Of a stretch of DNA of 64,000 nt, positions 27,006 through 35,698 are shown in pieces. The first letter of the stretch is position 1; every line of letters starts with the position of its first letter. The stretch is from the NCBI GenBank assembly GCA_963719165.1, contig CAVRAV010000001.1:1550001-1614000 (forward strand), written 5' to 3'. A program made the position numbers and the translations under genes. This DNA comes from JAOUEA01 sp963719165 (GTDB lineage Bacteria; Actinomycetota; UBA4738; HRBIN12). The notes under the pieces are model-generated. The model was not told where the DNA came from. It made no database searches and was given only the letters and a program-made list of their open reading frames with translations.

Positions 27006-28604
27006 GTGAGCGGAAGCCGGTACGACGCCATCGTGGTCGGCGGAGGGCACAACGGACTGACGGCGGCGGCCTACCTGGCCCGCGGCGGCATGCGAACCCT
27101 GGTCCTCGAGCGTCGGGAGATCGTGGGCGGCGCGTGCGTGACCGAGGAGATCGCCCCGGGTGTGCGCGCCTCCACGACGTCCTACATCGCCTCCATGTTG
27201 CGGCCCGAGGTGATCCGCGACCTGGAGCTCGGAAGGCGGGGACTGAAGATGGTGGCGTGCGAGCCCGGCCTCCAGTCGGTGTTCGAGGACGGGACGGTGC
27301 TGCCATGGTGGACCGAGCACGCGCGGACCGTGTCAGAGATCGCGAAGCTCTCGGCCGTCGACGCGGTCAGGTTCGACGAGGTGGACAAGCGGCTCCGGCA
27401 GCTCGTTCGCTACCTGCAGCCCTTCTTCCTAGAAGAGCCGCCCGACGTGCACGCCAGGGGCTGGGCCAGGCTGCGGGAAGGGCGCCGCCTCTTCAAGCGC
27501 TTGCGCACCATCGACGGGGACGACATCACGGGCCTCGCCTCGTTCCTCACGGGTTCGCTCGGCGAGTTCCTCGACCGGAACTTCGAGTCCGAGTACGTCA
27601 AACGGATGTACCTGGCCAACAACGTGTACGGCATGCACGCCCCGCCGTACCGCCCGGGGACCGCGATCGGCCTGATGTTCCACATGCTCTCGGGCGGCGA
27701 CGATGCGATCCAGGGCTTCTACGGACACGTCATGGGCGGCATGGGGGCGATCACATCGGCGCTCGCGGACGCCGCCCGCGAGCACGGGGCCGAGATCCGC
27801 ACGGGGGCACCCGTGCAGCGCATCCTCGCCGGGAACGGTCGGGCCACCGGCGTCATCCTCGAAGACGGAACGGAGTTGCGCGCACGCGTGGTGGTCTCGA
27901 ACGCCGACCCGAAGCGAACGTTCCTCGGCCTCGTAGACGCGAACGAGGTCCCCGAGGACTACCGGCGCGGCATCGAAGCCATCAAGATGTCGGGTCCGTG
28001 CGCCAAGGTGAACCTCGCGCTGGGAGAAGAGCCTCGATTCAGCGGCATGCCTGCCGACGCCGACGCAAACCGGCGCTCGCTCGCCACGCTCGTGCCCACC
28101 CTCGAGGGCGCCGAGCGCATGTACGACATCGCGAAGTGGGGCGAGATCCCCGAGGACCTGTGGGTCGACTGCGTCGTGGCCTCCAACGTCGATCCGTCGC
28201 TCGCCCCCGAGGGCACCCACGTGATGACGTGCTTCGTGCAATACGTCCCTTACGAGCTACGCGAAGGCACCTGGGATCGTCACCGCGACCTCCTGGGTGA
28301 GCGCGTCTTGGCCAAGGTCGCGCGGTACGCGCCCAACGTGCCGGGCGCCGTGCAGGCGATGCAGGTGGTGACCCCCCTCGACCTCGAGCGCACGTACGGC
28401 CTCACGGAGGGCAACATCTTCCACGGCGATCTCAACATCGAGCAGCTCTTCTTCATGCGGCCCCTGCCCGGCTGGTCGCACTACCGCACGCCCGTGGACG
28501 GCCTCTACCTGTGCGGCGCCGGCGTGCATCCGGGCGGGGGTGTCACGGGAGCCCCCGGCTACGTGGCGGCGCATCGGGTGCTGCGCGACCATAAGCGCCG
28601 CTGA
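27006..28604 (+). CDS. PYROXD2/phytoene-dehydrogenase-like FAD oxidoreductase
   Basis: This 532-residue flavoprotein has an N-terminal dinucleotide-binding motif AIVVGGGHNGLTAAAYLARGG (residues ~8-28), the phytoene-desaturase-like GGACVTEE after it, a central FYGHVMGGMGAITSALADAAREHG and a C-terminal DGLYLCGAGVHPGGGVTGAPG that closes the FAD site. This matches the pyridine-nucleotide-disulphide-oxidoreductase-domain 2 group. The GTG start is preceded by GGGAGGG. It is the last gene of the sarcosine-type operon; whether it acts on the same substrate is unknown. Confidence 0.85.
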   Translation: MSGSRYDAIVVGGGHNGLTAAAYLARGGMRTLVLERREIVGGACVTEEIAPGVRASTTSYIASMLRPEVIRDLELGRRGLKMVACEPGLQSVFEDGTVLPWWTEHARTVSEIAKLSAVDAVRFDEVDKRLRQLVRYLQPFFLEEPPDVHARGWARLREGRRLFKRLRTIDGDDITGLASFLTGSLGEFLDRNFESEYVKRMYLANNVYGMHAPPYRPGTAIGLMFHMLSGGDDAIQGFYGHVMGGMGAITSALADAAREHGAEIRTGAPVQRILAGNGRATGVILEDGTELRARVVVSNADPKRTFLGLVDANEVPEDYRRGIEAIKMSGPCAKVNLALGEEPRFSGMPADADANRRSLATLVPTLEGAERMYDIAKWGEIPEDLWVDCVVASNVDPSLAPEGTHVMTCFVQYVPYELREGTWDRHRDLLGERVLAKVARYAPNVPGAVQAMQVVTPLDLERTYGLTEGNIFHGDLNIEQLFFMRPLPGWSHYRTPVDGLYLCGAGVHPGGGVTGAPGYVAAHRVLRDHKRR

Positions 28605-28632
28605 ACTCGCCGGCTGCGATCGCGCGACGGGA

Positions 28633-29565
28633 CTAGCCGCCGGGGGCGGGGATCTCCGTGGGATCGTCCGGGGCATCGGGGCGGCGGAGCGCGCCGCGCA
28701 CCAGGATCGCCGCGGTCGACACCAGGACCACGCCGGCGCCGGCGAGCGCGATCGGCGTGAGGACCTCACCGAAGACCACCCAGGCCGCCACGGTGGCCAC
28801 GACGGGCTGGCACTGCGTGATCAAGGCCGCCAGCCATGCCTCCACGTGATGGTGCGACCAGGCGACGAACGAGTGGCCCACGGCGCCGGCGAAGATGGTG
28901 ACCACCCAGACCCAGACCCAGTCCATGCCGCGGGGCGGCGCCATGTCCGTTCCCGTCGCGAACCCGAGCGCCGTAATCATGATCGCCGCCACGAACATGA
29001 CGTGCGCCATGTACTCGAGGGCGCCCACCGAGGCCCGTGCGCGTTTGGAGAACAGCCAGTACGCGGTCCAACTGAACACGCTGGCGAGCGCCGCGAGGTC
29101 GCCCAGCGGGCTCCACGACGGCGAACCGGCCGAGCCGACCGCCACGGCCACGACCCCGGCGAACGACGTCGCAACGAAGAGGACGTCGCGGCGCTGCACC
29201 CGCTCGCCGAACCACCTGGCCGCGCCGAGCGTGATGAACACGGGCGCGAGCGCGGCGATGATCGTGGCGTTCGCGATGCTGGTGAGCCGGAACGAGGTGA
29301 AGCTCAAGAACACGTCGGCGCCGAAGAACACGCCGCCCAGCGCGCAGATCTTCAGGACGCGCCATGAGGGCCGCCGCCCCGTGACTGCGAAGACCGCCGC
29401 ATACACGAGCACCCCCATCCACAGCCGATACGAGGCGAACGCCAGGGTGGGCATCGCGATCCGGCGCAGGACGAGTGGGACGAGCCCCCAGATCACCGTG
29501 GTGAGCGCGACGGCAGCGATCCCCAGCGAACGACGCTCGGAGCGCTCCGTGAGCGTGGCGGCCAT
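28633..29565 (-). CDS. EamA/DMT-family transporter
   Basis: This 310-residue membrane protein has ten predicted helices in two repeats of five, the EamA pattern. The first repeat runs from AAVALTTVIWGLVPLVL through an ADVFLSFTSFRL stretch; the second contains FSWTAYWLFSKRA and AGAVGHSFVAWSHHHVEA, ending in ALAGAGVVLVSTAAILV. DMT transporters move metabolites or drugs across the inner membrane; the substrate is not evident. The ATG at 29565 was chosen because hydrophobic sequence begins there; longer readings have Arg/Pro-rich leaders. It is convergent with the PYROXD2-like gene. Confidence 0.88.
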   Translation of the reverse strand: MAATLTERSERRSLGIAAVALTTVIWGLVPLVLRRIAMPTLAFASYRLWMGVLVYAAVFAVTGRRPSWRVLKICALGGVFFGADVFLSFTSFRLTSIANATIIAALAPVFITLGAARWFGERVQRRDVLFVATSFAGVVAVAVGSAGSPSWSPLGDLAALASVFSWTAYWLFSKRARASVGALEYMAHVMFVAAIMITALGFATGTDMAPPRGMDWVWVWVVTIFAGAVGHSFVAWSHHHVEAWLAALITQCQPVVATVAAWVVFGEVLTPIALAGAGVVLVSTAAILVRGALRRPDAPDDPTEIPAPGG

Positions 29566-29673
29566 GCGTTCGACCGTACCCGATGCCGACCCCTCGCCGG
29601 CGGGGGCCCCGGCCGGGCCTTGCCCTCGACGCCATGTCGGCCTCGACGAACCGGCGCGGGGTAGCATCGGGCG

Positions 29674-29925
29674 GTGATCCGGCCCACCGAACGCGCGACC
29701 GAAGTGGTCGTACAAGCCCAGAGGGCCGCGAGGCGCTTCGATCCCGACGCCCGGATCAGGCTGGTTCGCGGGCCTGCTGGCGTGTCCTTCGCGCTCGCCG
29801 ACGGTCCGGGTCTTGGGGACGTTGAGGTGCCGTGCGGTGAGGCCGTGCTGTTGGCCGAGGCCGGCCTCGACGGCGTCCTCGACACCGGGGACCACAACGC
29901 CCCCGTGCTTCGCCCTGCCTCCTAG
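29674..29925 (+). CDS. Small HesB/IscA-like protein with few cysteines
   Basis: This 83-residue protein starts with a basic helix (ERATEVVVQAQRAARR), then has ARIRLVRGPAGVSFALAD and VEVPCGEAVLLAEAGLDGVLDTGDHNAPVLRPA. The strand order and the DVEVP-G-AVLLAEAGLDG end recall the A-type iron-sulphur carrier fold, but the three cluster-binding cysteines are absent: only one Cys is present. The family resemblance is weak and it is best treated as a small hypothetical protein. GTG at 29674 is the start; it reads in the same direction as the HD-domain gene. Confidence 0.5.
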   Translation: MIRPTERATEVVVQAQRAARRFDPDARIRLVRGPAGVSFALADGPGLGDVEVPCGEAVLLAEAGLDGVLDTGDHNAPVLRPAS

Positions 29926-29966
29926 GTCGTCTTCTCACGTACGCTCTGCCGGAGACGGGGGGAACG

Positions 29967-30569
29967 ATGGGCGCGCTGACGGAACGCTTCGACGACGCCT
30001 ACGCGTATGCGTCGGCCTTGCATCGTGGTGACCGCCGCAAGGGAAGCGACGTGCCGTACCTGACCCACCTGCTCAGCGTCGCGGCGCTCGTGCTCGAAGA
30101 CGGCGGCGACGAGACACAGTCGATGGCGGGGCTCTTGCACGATGCCGCCGAGGATCACCCCACCGAGGAAGGGCCCTCGGGCCGCCTCGACGATATCGAG
30201 ACCCGGTTCGGACCCGATGTCAGGGGACTGGTCGCGTTCTGCACCGACCACCTCGAGGTCGACCCACCGCCTTCGCAGGTGCGCAAGGATCGCTACGTGG
30301 CGCATCTTCGGGAAGCGGAGAACCTCGCCGGGCTGCGCGTGTCGCTCGCGGACAAGCTGCACAACTCGCGCAGCATCTTGCGGGATCTCCGAGACGGCGG
30401 CCCCGGGATCTGGGAGCGGTTCAACACCGGAGCGGCATTCCAGGTGCGGTACTACCGCGGCCTGGTGGATGCATTCAGATCGAGGAGGGCGATCGGCTTC
30501 CAGAGCTCGATGATCGACGAGCTCGAACGTGTCGTGCAGGAGATCGATCGGCTCACGCCGCGACGATGA
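29967..30569 (+). CDS. HD-domain protein, single-domain SpoT/MESH1-like
   Basis: This 200-residue protein is the hydrolase-type HD domain of the RelA/SpoT group. It shows YASALHRGDRRKGSDVPYLTHLLSVAALV (metal His), AGLLHDAAEDH (the HD pair) and SLADKLHNSRSILRDL downstream, which matches the ADKLHN motif of (p)ppGpp hydrolases. There is no synthetase or TGS domain, so it could be a small alarmone hydrolase or act on another nucleotide. The start ATG follows a GGGGGGAACG stretch. Confidence 0.82.
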   Translation: MGALTERFDDAYAYASALHRGDRRKGSDVPYLTHLLSVAALVLEDGGDETQSMAGLLHDAAEDHPTEEGPSGRLDDIETRFGPDVRGLVAFCTDHLEVDPPPSQVRKDRYVAHLREAENLAGLRVSLADKLHNSRSILRDLRDGGPGIWERFNTGAAFQVRYYRGLVDAFRSRRAIGFQSSMIDELERVVQEIDRLTPRR

Positions 30570-30647
30570 GGCGGTTCCGCCGATGATGTGATACGAACAC
30601 CGCACGACGGACGAGTGCTGGGCCCAGCGCACGAGGAAGGGACGACG

Positions 30648-32135
30648 GTGCAAACGCATACCGATGAAGGATCGACCGCCACCGAAGAGAGCGAGAGACC
30701 AGACCGGGGCGAAGAGGGGCGTCGCTACCCCGGGGGATCCCGCGTGCCACACCCCACGCCCGCAGAGCGAGCCGCACGGGGCAAGGCCGCCCGGGCCGAG
30801 GTGCCGCGGGAGAGCCACGGCGTCTTCGTGGCTTCGGACAACCGACCCGATCCGATCGCGTTGCTCGAGTCGCAGGGTCCGGATCGCGTCCCCGAGCTCC
30901 TCCCGATCCGGTACGGTCGCATGGGCGTCTCGGCCTTCACGTTCTACCGTGGCGCGGCCTTGATCATGGCGTCGGACCTGGACGGCACGCCAGATTCCGG
31001 GCTCCGGACTCAGATATGCGGCGACGCCCACCTGTCGAACTTCGGGGCCTTCGGCTCCCCGGAGCGCAACCTCGTCTTCGACATCAACGACTTCGACGAG
31101 ACCCTGCCGGGACCCTGGGAGTGGGACCTGAAACGGCTCGTCGCCAGCTTGGAGATCGCCGGGCGCGACAACGGGTTCGGCGACGCCGATCGTCGCCGGG
31201 TCGACCTCGAGGCCGCGCGCGCCTACCGCGAGGCGATGCGGGAGTTCTCGCAGATGGGCAACCTCGCCGTGTGGTATCAGCATCTCGATCTCGATGCATA
31301 CATGAAAGCGATGGCCGCCTCCGTCGACCGCAAGCAGGTCAAGCGTCTCGAGAAGAACGTCGCGAAGGCACGGACGCGCGACAGCATGCAGGTCCTCACC
31401 AAGCTGACGGATAGCTCCGGCGGCGAGCCCCGGATCGTGGCGCAGCCGCCGCTCGTCGTGCCCCTGGAGGACCTGCTCGACGAAGGGGCGCGCCAGGGGA
31501 TGGAGCACCAGCTCCACCAGCTGGTCCGGGGCTACCGCAAGACGCTCGAAACCGATCGGCGCCACTTGCTGGAGCAGTTCCGGATGGTGCAGATCGCGCG
31601 CAAGGTGGTCGGCGTCGGCAGCGTAGGCACCCGGGCCTGGATCGGGCTCTTCCTCGGGCGCGACGCCCAGGACCCGCTCTTCCTGCAGATGAAGGAGGCG
31701 CAGGAATCGGTGCTGGAGCGGTTCGTCGGCAAGAGCGCCTTCGCCAACCACGGACGGCGCGTGGTCGCGGGGCAGCGCCTGATGCAAACGACCAGCGACA
31801 TCTTCCTGGGATGGCAGCACGTCACCGGCATCGACGGGGTGGAGCGGGATTTCTACGTGCGTCAGCTCCGTGACTGGAAGGGCTCGGCGGTGATCGAGGC
31901 GATGGTGCCCGAGGGGATGGCGCAGTATGCCCGCATGTGCGGGTGGACCCTGGCGCGAGCGCACGCCCGCTCCGGCGACCGCATCGCGATCGCTTCCTAC
32001 ATCGGCAAGGGCGACGCGCTCGACCGCGCGATGGCCGATTTCGCGACCGCCTACGCGGACCAGAACGAGAAGGACTACGCGGCGATGCAGGCCGCGGTCG
32101 CCAGCGGACGCCTGGCCGCCGAGCCCGGGTACTAG
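30648..32135 (+). CDS. DUF2252 family protein
   Basis: This ~495-residue protein matches DUF2252, a kinase-like fold of unknown function found widely in actinomycetes. Conserved features are MGVSAFTFYRGAALIMASDL, QICGDAHLSNFGAFGSPE, LVFDINDFDETLPGPWEWDLKRL with acidic residues expected in an active site, and IASYIGKGDALDRAMADFA near the end. GTG 30648 is chosen because GAAGGGACG precedes it; an earlier ATG at 30588 would add 20 residues. An alpha/beta-hydrolase gene follows by 24 bases in the same direction. Confidence 0.9.
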   Translation: MQTHTDEGSTATEESERPDRGEEGRRYPGGSRVPHPTPAERAARGKAARAEVPRESHGVFVASDNRPDPIALLESQGPDRVPELLPIRYGRMGVSAFTFYRGAALIMASDLDGTPDSGLRTQICGDAHLSNFGAFGSPERNLVFDINDFDETLPGPWEWDLKRLVASLEIAGRDNGFGDADRRRVDLEAARAYREAMREFSQMGNLAVWYQHLDLDAYMKAMAASVDRKQVKRLEKNVAKARTRDSMQVLTKLTDSSGGEPRIVAQPPLVVPLEDLLDEGARQGMEHQLHQLVRGYRKTLETDRRHLLEQFRMVQIARKVVGVGSVGTRAWIGLFLGRDAQDPLFLQMKEAQESVLERFVGKSAFANHGRRVVAGQRLMQTTSDIFLGWQHVTGIDGVERDFYVRQLRDWKGSAVIEAMVPEGMAQYARMCGWTLARAHARSGDRIAIASYIGKGDALDRAMADFATAYADQNEKDYAAMQAAVASGRLAAEPGY

Positions 32136-32159
32136 CGTCCGCGCGTTCCGGGCGGGGCG

Positions 32160-32984
32160 ATGACGCGTCTGCGGCCTCACGACCTCGCACGGCCCTGGGG
32201 GCGGATGCGGGTCTGGTCCGCCGGCTCGGGACCGGCGGTGTTGGCGATCCATGGCCTGGGCGGGTCCGGCCGCTACTGGCAGGGGCTCGCCGACCGGCTG
32301 GGCGACCGATGCACCGTGATCGCACCGGACCTGGGAGGGTTCGGCGGGTCGGACAAGCCCGAGCTCGACTACGACCGCGCCTTCCACCTCGGCGACCTGG
32401 ATGCCGTGGTCGCCGACGCCGCGCCGCCGGGGCCGCTCGCCGTGGTGGGCCATTCGCTGGGCGGGGTGCTCGGTGCCCTGTGGTGCGTCCGCAACCCGCG
32501 CCGGGTGCGCGCCCTCGCCCTCGCCGCCACCCCGTTCCCAACGGGAGCGCACCCCGGACCACGCGACCCAAGGGAGATGCAACCCTCCTTCGGACGACGC
32601 GGCCTGGCGGCCACCGCCCGGCTGGTCTGGCCGCTGGTCGCGCTCCCCGTGGGGCTCGCGCGTGGGTATTCGGCAGCCGTGGTGATGGACTTCGCCCGGC
32701 CCACCGTGCGTGCGCGTGCATGGACCCTGGCCTCGCTGCTGTCCGATCCCTCGATCCGCGAGGAGGTGGGTGCCCTGGCTCTGCTGGACCCGGCGCCGCC
32801 CGCGCTGTTGCTGAGCGCCACCGACGACCGCCGGGTCCCCATCCGGGCACAGGAAGCCTGGGCCGCGTTGCTCCCGGGAGCCGATCGCCTCGAGGTGCCC
32901 ACCGGCGGCCACCAGTTCCTCCTGCGGACGGGCTTCGAGCCGCTGACGACCTGGCTCGAGCGACCAGACCCGCAGACGCTGTAG
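32160..32984 (+). CDS. Alpha/beta hydrolase
   Basis: This 274-residue enzyme has the alpha/beta-hydrolase fold: the oxyanion-hole loop AIHGLGGSGRYW near residue 30, the nucleophile elbow VVGHSLGGVLG near residue 97, an Asp in LLSATDDRRVP and His in TGGHQFLL near the C-terminus complete the triad. Cap-domain residues between strands 6 and 7 include a hydrophobic segment. Esterase, lipase or C-C hydrolase activity is possible; the substrate is not evident. It follows the DUF2252 gene by 24 bases, so the two may be co-transcribed. Confidence 0.9.
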   Translation: MTRLRPHDLARPWGRMRVWSAGSGPAVLAIHGLGGSGRYWQGLADRLGDRCTVIAPDLGGFGGSDKPELDYDRAFHLGDLDAVVADAAPPGPLAVVGHSLGGVLGALWCVRNPRRVRALALAATPFPTGAHPGPRDPREMQPSFGRRGLAATARLVWPLVALPVGLARGYSAAVVMDFARPTVRARAWTLASLLSDPSIREEVGALALLDPAPPALLLSATDDRRVPIRAQEAWAALLPGADRLEVPTGGHQFLLRTGFEPLTTWLERPDPQTL

Positions 32985-33009
32985 CGCTGAGCGGGGATAC
33001 TATCCAGCC

Positions 33010-33960
33010 ATGGTCCGACTCAGAAGCCTCCTCGCGATCGCGCTCCTGGGGACGTGCCTCGCCCCGGCACTGGCGTCGCCGGCCTCCGCCTCCGCCCATC
33101 ATCCTTCGATATCGCTGTCGCGGTCGGTGGGACCGGTCGGAGCGAAGGTCACCGTGCACGGGCATGGATTCGCACACCGCCGGAAGGTCTCGGTGCGCTT
33201 CCAGGACCGGGTCCGCGGCGTCGTCAAGGTGGCGTCAACGACCACGACGCGCTCGGGCACCTTCAGGGTCGCCTTCACGGTCCCTCGCAACCCCGGCGGC
33301 GCCCACCTGGTATCCGCCGTCGACGCGACCGGGCGCCGGTCGGCAGCCGTCACCTTCACGATCAGGGAACGGCTGCGGCAGGGCGATACGCAGCTTGCGC
33401 CCTTCGACCGGGTCTGCGCCCAGCAGCGGCTGCAATCGAGAGGCTCCTACACCGCCGCCTTCGACCTCACGGGCTACCCCGCACGGGAGCACATCCGCGT
33501 GTTCCTGTTGTCCGGCACCGGCGACACGGTCACGGCGAAGGTCGTGACGACCGACCGGTTCGGGTCGGTCGCCGGCCACTACGTGCAACCGAACGTCCCC
33601 TCCGGGTTCTACAAGGTGCGCACGTCATCTCCCACGCAGCGATTCCCGACATCCGTGGCGATCTTCTCCACGTGGTTCACGTGCTACGCGTTCTCCGGGA
33701 ACGTGCGACCGATGCACTGGCGGGCCGACGGCGTGGGATTCCTGCCGGGGACCCGGGTGGGGTTGAACTGGACCGGGACCACGCACAACCCGATCTTCGA
33801 AACGCGGGTGCGCGCCGACGGGAGCTGGGGCGTGGCGCGATTCCGCACCGGGTGCGCCCGCCACAAAGGCACCTACACGGTCCACACCATCGGTACGGAC
33901 GGCCAGGGGCGGCCGATCTTCGTCACGAACCACAACCGCATGCGCACCCCCTGCGGCTGA
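33010..33960 (+). CDS. Secreted Ig-like-domain protein, hypothetical
   Basis: This 316-residue protein has a Sec signal peptide (LRSLLAIALLGTCLAPALASP-A, cleavage near residue 28). It contains at least one IPT/TIG-like beta domain: ISLSRSVGPVGAKVTVHGHGF followed by SVRFQDR and TTTTRSGTFRVAFTVP matches that pattern. Later cysteines (in DRVCAQQR, TWFTCYAFSG, RTGCARHK and RTPCG) probably form disulfides. The protein may be exported to the cell wall; function unknown. ATG 33010 follows a weak GGGG-rich stretch. Confidence 0.72.
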   Translation: MVRLRSLLAIALLGTCLAPALASPASASAHHPSISLSRSVGPVGAKVTVHGHGFAHRRKVSVRFQDRVRGVVKVASTTTTRSGTFRVAFTVPRNPGGAHLVSAVDATGRRSAAVTFTIRERLRQGDTQLAPFDRVCAQQRLQSRGSYTAAFDLTGYPAREHIRVFLLSGTGDTVTAKVVTTDRFGSVAGHYVQPNVPSGFYKVRTSSPTQRFPTSVAIFSTWFTCYAFSGNVRPMHWRADGVGFLPGTRVGLNWTGTTHNPIFETRVRADGSWGVARFRTGCARHKGTYTVHTIGTDGQGRPIFVTNHNRMRTPCG

Positions 33961-34035
33961 ACGGAATTGTGTCGGTGGTGTGGAAACGGGCTCATATCCC
34001 ACGCGCGACCCCGTTCGGCAGGTACAAAGGTAGGT

Positions 34036-34215
34036 ATGGATCGCAACGACGTATTGGCGCTGATGTCGGGCGCCGCCTCCCCCAACGACATCGCCTCCGC
34101 GTTCGCCGAAGCACGAGCGTGGCTTGCAGACAACCCCCAGGACGACGCCGTGCGTGCGGCCGTCCAGGAGCTCGCTCGACGTGAGCGCGAGCAGTGGGGG
34201 CTCTCCTACCGCTAG
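34036..34215 (+). CDS. Small acidic hypothetical protein
   Basis: This 59-residue protein, MDRNDVLALMSGAASPN followed by DIASAFAEARAWLADNP and DDAVRAAVQELARREREQ, has two or three amphipathic helices. The ATG is preceded by AGGTAGGT at normal spacing, supporting translation. A longer upstream reading runs into unrelated sequence. It ends 4 bases before the VWA-protein gene on the opposite strand. I do not recognise the family. Confidence 0.6.
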   Translation: MDRNDVLALMSGAASPNDIASAFAEARAWLADNPQDDAVRAAVQELARREREQWGLSYR

Positions 34216-34218
34216 GAA

Positions 34219-35145
34219 CTACTCGGTCTTGGATATCGCGAGCGCGGCCAGCCCCGCCGCCACCCCGAGCAGGGCCGCGAGGAGCAAGAACGCCTTGGCC
34301 GAGCCGCCCACCGCAAGGTCGTAGGACAGCTGCGCGCCGAGCGTTTGGTAGACCTTCGTCAGCTCGCCTGCGGACTGCGCCGAGAAGGTCTGAGCCTGGG
34401 TGCTCGCCGACAGCTCCTGTAACAGGCCGCCGCCGGCCGCGGGAGTGGCGGATGCGGCAGGCACTTCCGGGCGTTCCGTTCCTCGCAACACCACCGTGAA
34501 GACCGGGACCTCCATCGAGCTCGCGCGCTCGGCGGCCTGCTGCGGGGTCACCTGGCTGCCCGTGTCCGCGCCGTCGGATAGCAACACGACGGCCGCGGCC
34601 GCGTCGCCGTTGGCGCTTCGGTCCGCCTCGATGGCGTCGAGCGCCGACGAGAGTCCGTCACCGATCACGGTCCCACGGCTGGTGGTGAGCGACGTGATGG
34701 CCCCGTCGAGCGGCCCGCGGTTCGACGACGGCGTCACGAGCACGCGGGCCTTCCCTGCGAACGTCACGAGCCCGATCCGGTAGCCCTCGGGAAGCTTCTG
34801 CACGAATGCCTGCGCCGCGTGCTGCGCCGCCGCGATGCGGCTGGGCAGGACGTCGGTCTGGTCCATGGAGTCGGAGACGTCGATCGCCATCACCACGGTG
34901 GCCTCCTTCGCTTGCCTGCTCAGGCGGAACTGGCCGAACGCCAGCGCCAGGCAGGCCGCCGCCGCCAAGAGGAGGATCGGCGGGAGCAACGTCTTCCACT
35001 TGTACACCCCGCGGGAGGTCACGGACGCGGCGTCGTAGCGTCGCTTGAACCGCTGCTGCCGCACGAACTTGGGGCCGATCAGGACGGCAACGAGGATGAG
35101 CACGGCGGCGACCCAGGCCAGCAGGACCAGCGCGGTGAAGGACAT
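34219..35145 (-). CDS. Membrane-anchored von Willebrand A-domain protein
   Basis: This 308-residue protein resembles the BatA/BatB group. Two N-terminal helices (LVLLAWVAAVLILVAVLIG and ILLLAAAACLALAFG) precede a VWA domain with the metal-ion-dependent adhesion site D89-V-S91-D-S93 and AAAVVLLSDGADTG. A C-terminal helix (LLLAALLGVAAGLAALAI) follows a Gly/Ala-rich linker. These proteins often sit with MoxR ATPases and may help envelope assembly, but no MoxR gene is next to it here. It is divergent from the YbaK-like gene. Confidence 0.85.
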   Translation of the reverse strand: MSFTALVLLAWVAAVLILVAVLIGPKFVRQQRFKRRYDAASVTSRGVYKWKTLLPPILLLAAAACLALAFGQFRLSRQAKEATVVMAIDVSDSMDQTDVLPSRIAAAQHAAQAFVQKLPEGYRIGLVTFAGKARVLVTPSSNRGPLDGAITSLTTSRGTVIGDGLSSALDAIEADRSANGDAAAAVVLLSDGADTGSQVTPQQAAERASSMEVPVFTVVLRGTERPEVPAASATPAAGGGLLQELSASTQAQTFSAQSAGELTKVYQTLGAQLSYDLAVGGSAKAFLLLAALLGVAAGLAALAISKTE

Positions 35146-35191
35146 GCACCTCCTATCGGCGCGGGGCACCCCCACCGTTAGTCTGGGCTGC

Positions 35192-35698
35192 ATGCCCCCA
35201 CAGACCGGTCCGGGGACCCACCCGCAGACACCGGCCACCCGGGCCGTGATCGGGTCGTCGCTCGCGTTCTCGGTGTCGCGGACGGAGCCGCCCACGAGCG
35301 CCGAAGACAGCGCGGCCTTGCAGGGGATCTCCCTCGACCGGCTGCTTCGTACGATCGTGATCCGGCGCGGGGTCGAGGACTACGTCTTCGTGCTGGTTCC
35401 CGCCGGCCGCCAGATCGACTGGCCGCGGCTCCGCGCACACCTCGGCGTGAAGCGCCTGTCGCTGCCCGGCGCGGATGAGGCGAGGAGGGCAACGGGCTAC
35501 GAACGCGGGGCGATCACTCCGTTCGGCTCACGCGTGGCCTGGCCCGTGGTGGCGGACGCGGCCGTGCGCGGGCGTGGGCTCGTGGCGATCGGGGGCGGGG
35601 CCAGGGGCGTGAACCTCCACGTCGATGCCGACGCGTTGCTCGCCGAACTCCGCGCGGACGTCGCCGACGTGACCCGGCCGACCGAGCACCGGAGCTAA
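35192..35698 (+). CDS. YbaK/EbsC-family aminoacyl-tRNA deacylase-like protein
   Basis: This 168-residue protein shares the YbaK/ProX fold: LRTIVIRRGVEDYVFVLVPAGRQIDW, a strand-helix unit with RLRAHLGVKRLSLPGADEARRATGYERGAITPFG, and the terminal GARGVNLHVDADALLAELRAD. The Lys-containing motif near VKRLSL and the GxxxG region are the substrate-binding site that hydrolyses mischarged aminoacyl-tRNAs, typically Cys-tRNA(Pro) or Ala-tRNA(Pro). Start at ATG 35192. It overlaps the DEAD-helicase stop by two bases (convergent). Confidence 0.85.
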   Translation: MPPQTGPGTHPQTPATRAVIGSSLAFSVSRTEPPTSAEDSAALQGISLDRLLRTIVIRRGVEDYVFVLVPAGRQIDWPRLRAHLGVKRLSLPGADEARRATGYERGAITPFGSRVAWPVVADAAVRGRGLVAIGGGARGVNLHVDADALLAELRADVADVTRPTEHRS

